A DNA stretch of 7,027 nucleotides from JACQID01 sp035290885 (GTDB lineage: Archaea; Aenigmatarchaeota; Aenigmatarchaeia; GW2011-AR5), in contig DATDTL010000005.1 of assembly GCA_035290885.1 (NCBI GenBank), positions 1-7,027 on the forward strand, given 5' to 3'. Within the stretch, counting starts at the first letter, position 1. Each line of letters opens with the position of its first letter. Under the pieces are notes generated by a model, which was given only the letters and a program-made list of their open reading frames with translations, had not been told where the DNA came from and did no database searches. A program made the translations under genes and the position numbers. Shown here piece after piece: positions 1 through 4,532 of the stretch.

Positions 1-804
1 TGTGACCGTTACAAACACGTCTCCAAGCGTCGAGGCATCGTCCATCGCCATCACGCCATGGCCGTCATAATAAGCCGCAAGCGCCTTGACAGGATCAACT
101 TCCGTTACGATGACATGGGCGCCCATGCCTTTGGCCATGGCGGCGACGCCGCTTCCGCAGTGGCCGTAGCCGGCTACGACCAATGTTTTGCCTGCCAGAA
201 GTATGTTCGTTGAGCGGATTATGCCGTCAAGAGAACTCTGGCCTGTGCCGTAATAATTGTCAAACATGTTCTTGCAGCGGGCGTCGTTGACGGCTATCAC
301 CGGGAATTCGAGCTTGCCTTCCTTATGCATGGCCCTGAAGCGTATGACGCCGGTTGTCGTTTCTTCTGTCCCGCCTTTTACAACGCCAAGAAGCTCTTTT
401 CTCTTTGAATGTATTTCAGTTATCAGATCAGCGCCATCGTCCATGGTAATGTTCGGTTTTGTGTCCAGTACTGCATTGAGGTTTCTATAGTATCCTTCGT
501 TGTCAATTCCATGAGAAGCGAAAACCTCTATGCCTTGTGCGGCAAGGGCTGCTGCCACGTCGTCCTGCGTTGACAGCGGGTTTGAACCGCACAGAGCCAC
601 GGTTGCGCCGCCGGCCTTCAGGGTCTTCATCAGCACGGCCGTTTCTTTGGTTACATGAAGGCATGCGCCTATCCTTAAGCCCTTGAACGGCAGGGCCTTC
701 TGGAAATCCGCCTGTATTTTCATCAAAACGGGCATTCTCGATTCGGCCCACGCTATTTTCTTTTTGCCTTCTCCGGCAAGCGATGCGTCTTTTACAGAAC
801 TCAT
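1..804 (-). CDS. ahcY: Adenosylhomocysteinase (S-adenosyl-L-homocysteine hydrolase), 3' end cut by the window
   Basis: Hydrolyses S-adenosylhomocysteine reversibly to adenosine and homocysteine, relieving product inhibition of SAM-dependent methyltransferases; cytosolic and NAD-dependent. 268 codons are visible from the ATG at 804-802; family members usually have a little over 400 residues, so the C-terminal third lies outside. Motifs seen: LHVTKETAVL (50-59, with the substrate-binding His), DDGADL (122-127), GGTEETTTGV (144-153), NDARCKNMFDN (173-183, with the catalytic Lys178 and Asp182), YGTGQSSLDGI (185-195), and the Rossmann NAD loop GYGHCGSG (212-219) followed by an acidic residue at the strand end (TEVDP, 234-238). 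No frameshift was found. The start is supported by a TATA-like element about 24 bases upstream on the minus strand, which suggests a leaderless transcript; no good Shine-Dalgarno is visible. It diverges from the APH-like gene at 855. Identity is very secure. Confidence 0.96.
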   Translation of the reverse strand, partial: MSSVKDASLAGEGKKKIAWAESRMPVLMKIQADFQKALPFKGLRIGACLHVTKETAVLMKTLKAGGATVALCGSNPLSTQDDVAAALAAQGIEVFASHGIDNEGYYRNLNAVLDTKPNITMDDGADLITEIHSKRKELLGVVKGGTEETTTGVIRFRAMHKEGKLEFPVIAVNDARCKNMFDNYYGTGQSSLDGIIRSTNILLAGKTLVVAGYGHCGSGVAAMAKGMGAHVIVTEVDPVKALAAYYDGHGVMAMDDASTLGDVFVTVT

Positions 805-819
805 CCTACTACTATCCCC

Positions 820-834
820 TATAGCTATTAATTT
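820..834. promoter_or_regulatory. Shared TATA-like element between divergent ahcY and the APH-like gene
   Basis: The 50-base gap between the two divergent start codons (804 and 855) holds one A/T-rich core, tatagctattaattt, which contains the palindrome ATAGCTAT (821-828). Its centre is about 24 bases from the ahcY ATG and about 27 from the APH-like ATG. That is the usual archaeal TATA-to-start distance for leaderless transcripts, so one element may serve both directions. Promoter activity is inferred from position and composition only. Confidence 0.45.
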
Positions 835-854
835 CTTTTTTCGCCTATTGATGC

Positions 855-1757
855 ATGAAGGACTTGGTTTCAGTATTGCTTGAGAAAAGAGCGTATCCTC
901 ACGATACGGATGAAATAAAGCTCATAGAAACGCACGTTTCCTGGGTTTTCCTAACAGGAAAATACGCCTACAAAGTGAAAAAGCCCGTGAACTTCGGGTT
1001 CCTTGATTACTCGACGCTTGAAAGAAGAAAACGCTTCTGCGAGGAAGAAGTGCGGATAAACTCCATGTTCTCGGATATGTACATGGGCGTTGTGCCTGTC
1101 GGCATGGAAGGCATAGGAAAAGGCCGGATCATTGAATATGCCGTGAAGATGAGGCAGATGCCTGAAAATTCCATAATGAGCGGCATGCTATTGAACGGGA
1201 AAATAGATGCCGCAACGATAGAGAAAATAGCAAAAATCATAACGGCTTTCCATGAGGCAAATGCCGCGGACAGCAGGGATTCTTTCAATGACATGAAGTT
1301 CAACTGGGAAGAGAATTTTGCTCAGACAAAGGAGGCATTGGGCGCTGAGATGTTTTCCTATATTAAAGACCGCATAGAGCGATTTATTCGCGAAAATGAA
1401 GCCCTTCTGAAGTCAAGGATGTCCATAAGGTGCCACGGCGACCTGCATTCCGGCAACGTATTCGTCGTTGACGGAATGCCCTACGTATTTGACGCCATAG
1501 AATTCAACGACAGGATAGCGTTCTGCGACCCTGTTTCTGACATAGCTTTCATGGTTATGGATCTTGAGTTTCATGGGCGAAAGGATCTTGCCGACATATT
1601 TGTCTCTTTGTGCAAGGAAAAAATTCCTTCAGGTACCCTGACTTTTTACAAATGTTACCGCGCCTATGTAAGAGGAAAAATAGCGGTCTTTTCAAAAAAA
1701 CCAGAAGAAGCGGCGAAATATTTCCTGCTGGCGGAAAACTACGCGAAAATACTATAA
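855..1757 (+). CDS. Aminoglycoside-phosphotransferase-fold protein, COG2187-like putative kinase
   Basis: A 300-residue protein with a protein-kinase-like/APH fold. The N-lobe has the signature of the COG2187 group: VFLTGKYAYKVKKPVNFGFLD (about 31-51), with lysines 40, 42 and 43 as candidate ATP contacts, followed by LERRKRFCEEEVRIN (55-69). The catalytic loop is HGDLHSGN (194-201; Asp196 candidate base, Asn201 metal ligand), and DAIEF (213-217) supplies the second metal-binding Asp. The phosphorylated substrate is unknown; nothing here supports antibiotic resistance. In many bacteria this domain is fused to a C-terminal COG0645 P-loop kinase. Here that partner is the neighbouring gene on the opposite strand, overlapping by 19 bases at the 3' ends. 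ATG 855 keeps the N-lobe intact and sits about 27 bases from a TATA-like element; no Shine-Dalgarno is seen, so it is probably leaderless. The nearby ATG at 851 is out of frame. Fold assignment is firm, substrate unknown. Confidence 0.88.
   Translation: MKDLVSVLLEKRAYPHDTDEIKLIETHVSWVFLTGKYAYKVKKPVNFGFLDYSTLERRKRFCEEEVRINSMFSDMYMGVVPVGMEGIGKGRIIEYAVKMRQMPENSIMSGMLLNGKIDAATIEKIAKIITAFHEANAADSRDSFNDMKFNWEENFAQTKEALGAEMFSYIKDRIERFIRENEALLKSRMSIRCHGDLHSGNVFVVDGMPYVFDAIEFNDRIAFCDPVSDIAFMVMDLEFHGRKDLADIFVSLCKEKIPSGTLTFYKCYRAYVRGKIAVFSKKPEEAAKYFLLAENYAKIL
1694..1700 (-). terminator. Candidate poly-T terminator for the minus-strand P-loop kinase gene
   Basis: Seven A on the plus strand, read as seven T on the minus strand, about 40 bases beyond the stop of the minus-strand gene. 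Archaeal RNA polymerase terminates at such T runs without needing a hairpin. The run lies inside the coding region of the convergent APH-like gene, so the minus-strand transcript would be antisense to that gene's 3' end. Confidence 0.35.
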
Positions 1758-2209
1758 ATTTTTTCCTTCATTTCAGCCTTCGGCAAATCAGTGTTGACGG
1801 TGATGTGTTTTTCTTTTATTGGTTCAAACTCCTCTTTTATTTTAAGATAAACATTATAATCCGCATCACTGAGCGGCCGTTTTCCTGACAGCCTTTTCTT
1901 TGCAGTGTTTTCGCTGCAGGCAGTTCTTATGATGATCGCGTCTTTTGACAGGGAAAGCGCCTGCTTGCGCAGGCTTTCGCGGGGGAAAACCGCATCAAGC
2001 ACCACGTTTCCTTTGGCGAGCTTTTCCTTTGCCAAGCGGAACATCTCTTCGTATACCTTAGTTTTCTCTTCTTCAGTATATGCAGGGCGAGGAAAAAGCG
2101 TTTTTCTTATCGCATCGGTTCTCAGCAATGTTGCACCGAGTTTTTTGGCAGTTATTTGAGCCACGAAGCTTTTCCCCGTACCGGGTAGTCCGGTTACTAT
2201 GACAAGCAT
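1739..2209 (-). CDS. P-loop kinase of the COG0645 type (AAA_33-like), stand-alone
   Basis: A 156-residue nucleotide-binding protein that probably transfers phosphate from ATP to an unidentified substrate. Walker A GLPGTGKS (7-14) begins right after a hydrophobic strand (LVIVT). LLRTDAIRK (28-36) matches the S/T-D-x-x-R-K segment typical of small zeta-toxin- or shikimate-kinase-like P-loop kinases. VVLDAVF (69-75) is the second strand with a conserved Asp, and TAKKRLSGKR (102-111) looks like an arginine-bearing lid. The ATG at 2209 is preferred over the in-frame TTG at 2224: it puts the P-loop at the expected distance from the N-terminus, and a TATA-like sequence lies about 27 bases upstream. 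The gene is convergent with the APH-like gene, overlapping its last 19 bases. In many bacteria the two domains are one protein, so a joint function is likely but not shown. The substrate is unknown. Confidence 0.85.
   Translation of the reverse strand: MLVIVTGLPGTGKSFVAQITAKKLGATLLRTDAIRKTLFPRPAYTEEEKTKVYEEMFRLAKEKLAKGNVVLDAVFPRESLRKQALSLSKDAIIIRTACSENTAKKRLSGKRPLSDADYNVYLKIKEEFEPIKEKHITVNTDLPKAEMKEKIYSIFA
1759..1764 (+). terminator. Candidate poly-T terminator after the APH-like gene
   Basis: Six T start one base after the TAA stop of the plus-strand gene, in the typical archaeal terminator form. The run falls inside the minus-strand kinase gene, so each convergent gene would terminate inside its neighbour. 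Confidence 0.4.
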
Positions 2210-2228
2210 AGAATCGCTTGGCAAAAGC

Positions 2229-2244
2229 GGGTTAAATACTTATT
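2229..2244. promoter_or_regulatory. A/T-rich TATA-like element between the kinase and the winged-helix gene
   Basis: GTTAAATACTTATT lies in the 72-base gap between the divergent starts at 2209 (minus) and 2282 (plus). Read on the minus strand, AGTATTTAAC is centred about 27 bases from ATG 2209, fitting a leaderless start. In the plus direction it would give a start site near 2262-2270 and a short leader for the winged-helix gene. This is inferred from spacing and base composition. Confidence 0.4.
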
Positions 2245-2281
2245 CATTCACTTCCATGTCTGACGGCAATGGATTGGGCGC

Positions 2282-2953
2282 ATGACCTTTCTTGGCTACG
2301 TTTTTTGCGTTTTTATACTATTCTATATTGTAAATTTCATGGCGAGAAATCTAGGCGGTGGTTCCAAAAGAAAGATAGATGAGATGTTCCATCTTTTTGA
2401 GAAAACCCCTTTTCGTACTTTTTCCGACGGAGAGCTTAAGGAGAAACTACAAATTCATGAAAATCATAGTGTAAGAAAAATGGTTCAGAGGTTAAGGGAG
2501 AAAATGGATCCCCATTATAATGGAATAAACATGGTTCCTGCCTGCGGGTATTGGTACGACGATGGAAGTCCATCTGCTAAAATTACGGCACTTGTTTCGA
2601 AAGACGGAGCGTTGATTTTTGACGTTGATAGAGGTCTCGTATATTCGTCCCCGGATGGCGCGATGCCATACATTGACTCAGCGGCGCTTTATTTGCCACG
2701 AACACGCAAACGAATACTTTACGACTTGATGTCATCGCCTCTTGAGGAAATTCCAAAAACGCGTTTTTTATTGGGAAGCTCTGCCGTGAGGGGAGAAGCA
2801 GATAAGCTTCTTCTTACACACTACATGTATCGTATCAGGCAGGAAATAAGAGATAACCCACGCAAGCCTACATATATAAGAACTGCCCCAGACGGCTATG
2901 AGTTTATACAAGACGTAGAGAGACGTGAATTACTGCTGTATCGCAGGCCGTGA
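2282..2953 (+). CDS. Membrane-anchored protein with two tandem OmpR/PhoB-like winged-helix domains (putative regulator)
   Basis: A 223-residue protein. Residues 3-21 form one hydrophobic membrane segment followed by R22 and K29-R30-K31, which by the positive-inside rule puts the rest in the cytoplasm. Residues about 30-93 resemble a short winged helix: ELKEKL, then the recognition-helix-like SVRKMVQRLREKM (63-75), then a GINMV...CGYWY wing (81-92). Residues about 100-210 match the OmpR/PhoB effector domain better: a leading beta region (ITALVSKDGALIFDVDRG), a helix at LPRTRKRILYDLM (138-150), then HYMYRIRQEIRDNPRKP (180-196) and YIRTAPDGYEFI (198-209), the classic R-x-R-x-x-I..NP..P.YIRT...GY.F ending. 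No receiver or kinase domain is present. DNA binding and regulation of the downstream cassettes are inferred. The order differs from ToxR/CadC, where the winged helix precedes the membrane segment. No strong Shine-Dalgarno precedes ATG 2282. Confidence 0.72.
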   Translation: MTFLGYVFCVFILFYIVNFMARNLGGGSKRKIDEMFHLFEKTPFRTFSDGELKEKLQIHENHSVRKMVQRLREKMDPHYNGINMVPACGYWYDDGSPSAKITALVSKDGALIFDVDRGLVYSSPDGAMPYIDSAALYLPRTRKRILYDLMSSPLEEIPKTRFLLGSSAVRGEADKLLLTHYMYRIRQEIRDNPRKPTYIRTAPDGYEFIQDVERRELLLYRRP

Positions 2954-2969
2954 TTTTTGCACATATAGT

Positions 2970-2987
2970 CCGGTATTTAAATTCCGG
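2970..2987 (+). promoter_or_regulatory. Palindromic TATA-box element upstream of the 21-codon ORF
   Basis: CCGGTATTTAAATTCCGG is a near-perfect 18-base palindrome (CCGG arms; one symmetric mismatch pair) with a TATTTAAAT core. A start site about 27 bases past the core centre would fall near 3002-3006, just before the Shine-Dalgarno and ATG of the small ORF at 3013. The flanking CCGG arms could be an operator half-site pair overlaid on the TATA box. Promoter identity is inferred from sequence form and spacing. Confidence 0.5.
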
Positions 2988-3012
2988 CATGCAGTAAAGA
3001 GAAGTGATTAAG

Positions 3013-3078
3013 ATGGGTGGACGCCTTTGGATTGACGGATTCGGAGAACAAGGTACTTCTATCAATATCCAGCAATAA
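3013..3078 (+). CDS. Candidate 21-residue small protein or leader peptide
   Basis: The peptide begins MGGRLWIDGFGEQG and ends TSINIQQ. Two independent signals support it: a Shine-Dalgarno match GTGAT (3004-3008, within AGAAGTGAT, 7 of 9 to GGAGGTGAT) four bases before the ATG, and a TATA-like palindrome 26-43 bases upstream of the ATG. It has no membrane segment and no motif I recognise. It precedes a hairpin-rich stretch and the first unknown cassette, so it could be a leader peptide or an independent microprotein. A chance ORF of this length is possible; the start signals are the reason to list it. Confidence 0.45.
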   Translation: MGGRLWIDGFGEQGTSINIQQ

Positions 3079-3117
3079 TTGCCTTTGGGGTTTGCCAGAA
3101 AGATATAATTTCTAATA

Positions 3118-3140
3118 CGCGGCTTTCAGCGAGAGCCGTG
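3118..3140 (+). other. Stable inverted repeat / RNA hairpin in the cassette-1 leader
   Basis: The arms CGCGGCTTTC (3118-3127) and GAGAGCCGTG (3131-3140) pair over ten positions, two of them G-U, around the triloop AGC. No T run follows, so it is not an archaeal or bacterial style terminator. Its 5' arm can instead pair with 3165-3171, making two mutually exclusive folds possible if the region is transcribed from the upstream promoter. Confidence 0.5.
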
Positions 3141-3163
3141 AAGTATGCTGTAAAATTCCTCAT

Positions 3164-3175
3164 TAGCCGCGGCTA
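3164..3175. other. Perfect 12-base palindrome TAGCCGCGGCTA
   Basis: TAGCCGCGGCTA is fully self-complementary and lies about 70 bases before the first cassette start. As DNA it could be an operator; as RNA its halves can pair with the arms of the upstream hairpin (AGCCGCG with 3118-3124, CGGCT with 3134-3138). Function is unknown. Confidence 0.4.
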
Positions 3176-3193
3176 TGTTTCTTCCCGCATTTT

Positions 3194-3212
3194 CTTCTCC
3201 GATCGGAGGAAG
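3194..3212 (+). other. Hairpin / palindrome sequestering an SD-like GGAGG just before the shared repeat
   Basis: CTCCGATCGGAG (3197-3208) is a perfect 12-base palindrome. As RNA, CTTCTCC (3194-3200) can pair with GGAGGAAG (3205-3212) with one bulged G around a GATC loop. This would mask a first GGAGG (3205-3209) and leave the second one (3233-3237), the one used by the start at 3247, free. Confidence 0.4.
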
Positions 3213-3213
3213 A

Positions 3214-3240
3214 GGGTTTATTTCATTGAAACGGAGGTTG
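3214..3240 (+). repeat. Shared 5' element, copy 1 (cassette 1)
   Basis: A 27-base element, GGGTTTATTTCATTG followed by AAACGGAGGTTG, matches 3898-3924 at 25 of 27 positions. It holds a TATA-like TTTATTT (3217-3223) centred about 27 bases before ATG 3247, and a strong archaeal Shine-Dalgarno GGAGGT (3233-3238) eight bases before the same ATG. It could therefore be a duplicated promoter, a duplicated ribosome-binding leader, or both. Confidence 0.7.
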
Positions 3241-3246
3241 AAAAAA

Positions 3247-3441
3247 ATGCACATATATGAAATCAGAGAGAGCGGAAGGTCAGTGGCACGCCTGTCTTCT
3301 GCCGTATTTTTGTTGCCGGAAGAATATGATGAGGCTATCAGGGATGCCTATATCGGGCTTTTTTACACCCCGCCGATGGGCAACGAAAAGCCGGTAATGA
3401 CGTATATTGGCTTTGAAAAACCAAGGAGAACAGGAAAATGA
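3247..3441 (+). CDS. Unknown 64-residue protein, first gene of cassette 1
   Basis: The start is ATG 3247, beginning MHIYEIRESGRS, because GGAGGT at 3233-3238 lies at ideal spacing. The longer in-frame start at 3175 has no ribosome-binding site and would translate the repeat element and its Shine-Dalgarno. The protein is soluble-looking, with no signal peptide, membrane segment or cysteine. It reads as a short alpha/beta protein: strands at the N-terminus and near VMTYIGFE (49-56), a helix around PEEYDEAIRDAY (24-35), and a basic tail EKPRRTGK. I recognise no family. Its stop overlaps the next start (ATGA at 3438-3441), so the two genes are almost certainly translationally coupled and probably work together. 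Confidence 0.7.
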   Translation: MHIYEIRESGRSVARLSSAVFLLPEEYDEAIRDAYIGLFYTPPMGNEKPVMTYIGFEKPRRTGK

Positions 3442-3863
3442 CCGAAAACTACGCCGTCGGTTTGCATTGCACTGATTCAGCTATGGATACTCTTGGTGCT
3501 ATTACTGACGTTTTTGATGATGGAAACTATATGTCTGTGTTTATCAGAGACAGGGCTATGGCATACATACTAGAAACAGGAACGGCCCCGGTTGATGACC
3601 GTGTCAGAAAGCTAAAAGGTCCTAAATGTGACATCCCGGGAATGCACTATATGGATGCAAGCGTTGACATAATGGCCAATTACGTGCCTATTCCTGACAA
3701 AGAGGCAGGAGAACCTTACGTAGGTGTTTTGAGAACTTCAAGCCTCGGCAACGCCCAGTTTGAAGTTTTTACGGAAAGGCAATTGGATGTACTACAGTCA
3801 AGATATGTTATGAACAAGAGGGATGCCATGGAAGACATACATGGCCGGTTAGGCGGATGGTAA
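3438..3863 (+). CDS. Unknown 141-residue protein, second gene of cassette 1
   Basis: Starts at ATG 3438 inside the stop of the preceding gene; GGAG (3425-3428) upstream gives an independent ribosome-binding site. The protein begins MTENYAVGLHCTDSAMDTLG and is acidic and soluble-looking, with no membrane segment. Cysteines at residues 11 and 64 are too far apart for an obvious metal site. A Pro/Asp-rich middle (PGMHYMDAS, NYVPIPDKEAGEPY) and a helical C-terminal part (FTERQLDVLQSRYVMNKRDAMEDIH) are visible. No family or active-site motif is recognised. Coding status is supported by length, coupling and ribosome-binding site. A stretch of 68 bases without a convincing gene follows, then the second copy of the shared element. 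Confidence 0.72.
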   Translation: MTENYAVGLHCTDSAMDTLGAITDVFDDGNYMSVFIRDRAMAYILETGTAPVDDRVRKLKGPKCDIPGMHYMDASVDIMANYVPIPDKEAGEPYVGVLRTSSLGNAQFEVFTERQLDVLQSRYVMNKRDAMEDIHGRLGGW

Positions 3864-3897
3864 TTCGTTGTTTTATGGCGTTAAAAATGAAATAATT

Positions 3898-3924
3898 GGG
3901 TTTATTTCACTAAAACGGAGGTTG
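3898..3924 (+). repeat. Shared 5' element, copy 2 (cassette 2)
   Basis: GGGTTTATTTCACTA followed by AAACGGAGGTTG differs from 3214-3240 only at two positions (T to C and G to A). TTTATTT (3901-3907) is centred about 28 bases before ATG 3932, and GGAGGT (3917-3922) lies nine bases before it. The sequence outside the 27 bases is unrelated between the two copies. Confidence 0.7.
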
Positions 3925-3931
3925 GCGTAAT

Positions 3932-3970
3932 ATGAGAAACAGCATTGGGCAAAGTATGGGATTTGGATGA
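3932..3970 (+). CDS. Candidate 12-residue leader peptide of cassette 2
   Basis: Encodes MRNSIGQSMGFG and stops at TGA 3968-3970, which overlaps the start of the next gene (ATGA at 3967-3970). GGAGGT at 3917-3922 is placed for this ATG rather than for the next one, which has no good ribosome-binding site of its own. The simplest reading is that ribosomes load here and reach the 70-residue gene by coupling. The peptide carries no recognised motif. Confidence 0.5.
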   Translation: MRNSIGQSMGFG

Positions 3971-4179
3971 GCATATATCTGGGACACGATGTGAATTTAT
4001 CAGAACTGCCAACAGAATTAGGAAGCTATACACATAAAGTTAGAGACGGTCTCTTTCAATGCCCGGCCGTCAGTTTGCACAATAACTACCAATTGCCTCT
4101 AACACAAGTAATAGTAGACAGAATAAGGCAGTATTTTAGTTTGAAAGGTTTTACACTTAACTCTATGAAAGGGGTATGA
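3967..4179 (+). CDS. Unknown 70-residue protein of cassette 2
   Basis: Begins MSIYLGHDVNLSELPTELG; the start overlaps the stop of the 12-codon leader ORF. The protein is soluble-looking, with one cysteine (residue 32) and a likely amphipathic helix near LTQVIVDRIRQYFSLKG (45-61). No family is recognised. Its stop is one base away from the GTG start of the next gene, so it belongs to the same transcript. Its small size leaves some doubt, but the operon context supports it. Confidence 0.6.
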   Translation: MSIYLGHDVNLSELPTELGSYTHKVRDGLFQCPAVSLHNNYQLPLTQVIVDRIRQYFSLKGFTLNSMKGV

Positions 4180-4180
4180 T

Positions 4181-4531
4181 GTGCCGGGAATTGGATATAT
4201 AGCAAATTGTCATATCACTAAGCCAATCAAGCATAGCGAATTTGAGAGGCGAATGGGGGTGGACTGCAGCAACGATGGTGAAGACTTTTATGACATAGAG
4301 TGCGCAATAGAGGGCGGGCTGATAATAAACAACGATAAAATTATTGCAGCAGGCTTACATACCACAACGGAATTGACGGCCAATCATTGCAGAAAAATGC
4401 AAGCCGTGCTTAATCCCGAAGACCAAAATGCGTTTCTAAATGCCGTAAGGTCGGACGAATTTACCGTTTCTGATCGGCTGACATTGGGTTTCTCTAAATA
4501 TACGCTGGAACTTTATTTTGGAAGTAATTGA
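4181..4531 (+). CDS. Unknown 116-residue protein of cassette 2
   Basis: GTG start at 4181, one base after the preceding TGA, with a purine-rich AAAGGGGT (4168-4175) as a weak ribosome-binding site; the ATG codons at 4176 and 4179 are out of frame and hit a stop early. The protein begins MPGIGYIANCHITKPIKHSE and has cysteines at 10, 29, 41 and 69, too scattered for a clear zinc ribbon. A hydrophobic strand pair (EGGLIINNDKIIAAGLH) and a helical segment (AVLNPEDQNAFLNAVRSDEF) can be seen. No family is recognised. It is followed one base later by the next start. Confidence 0.7.
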   Translation: MPGIGYIANCHITKPIKHSEFERRMGVDCSNDGEDFYDIECAIEGGLIINNDKIIAAGLHTTTELTANHCRKMQAVLNPEDQNAFLNAVRSDEFTVSDRLTLGFSKYTLELYFGSN

Positions 4532-4532
4532 T

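Noticed and set aside
257..490. 77-codon plus-strand reading frame
   Set aside because: It is antisense to ahcY, whose motifs are intact in the minus-strand frame; it has no ribosome-binding site and an unstructured Ser/Pro-rich translation.
683..883. 66-codon plus-strand reading frame running into the APH-like gene
   Set aside because: It is antisense to the 5' end of ahcY and crosses the divergent promoter; no start signals.
1007..1303. 98-codon minus-strand reading frame inside the APH-like gene
   Set aside because: It is a shadow of a gene with clear kinase-fold motifs; its hydrophobic look results from reading lysine/glutamate codons in antisense.
1610..2159. Two plus-strand frames (1610-1888, 1905-2159) over the P-loop kinase
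   Set aside because: The minus-strand frame carries Walker A and other kinase motifs; these frames are shadows without start signals.
2209..2224. TTG 2224 as the start of the P-loop kinase
   Set aside because: ATG 2209 places the P-loop at the normal distance from the N-terminus and fits the TATA spacing of about 27 bases; TTG would lie too close to that element.
3118..3140. Hairpin as an intrinsic terminator
   Set aside because: No T run follows the stem; the downstream sequence is GTGAAGTATGC-like and not terminator-like.
3175..3246. ATG 3175 as start of the 64-residue gene (88-residue version)
   Set aside because: It lacks a ribosome-binding site and would translate through the palindrome, hairpin and shared repeat; ATG 3247 has GGAGGT at ideal spacing.
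3875..3895. Six-codon ORF (MALKMK) between the cassettes
   Set aside because: It is too short, has no Shine-Dalgarno, and lies upstream of the promoter-like repeat.
3214..3924. CRISPR array or insertion-sequence ends formed by the two 27-base copies
   Set aside because: There are only two copies, in direct orientation, separated by coding sequence and each placed at a start codon; no transposase or spacer pattern is seen.
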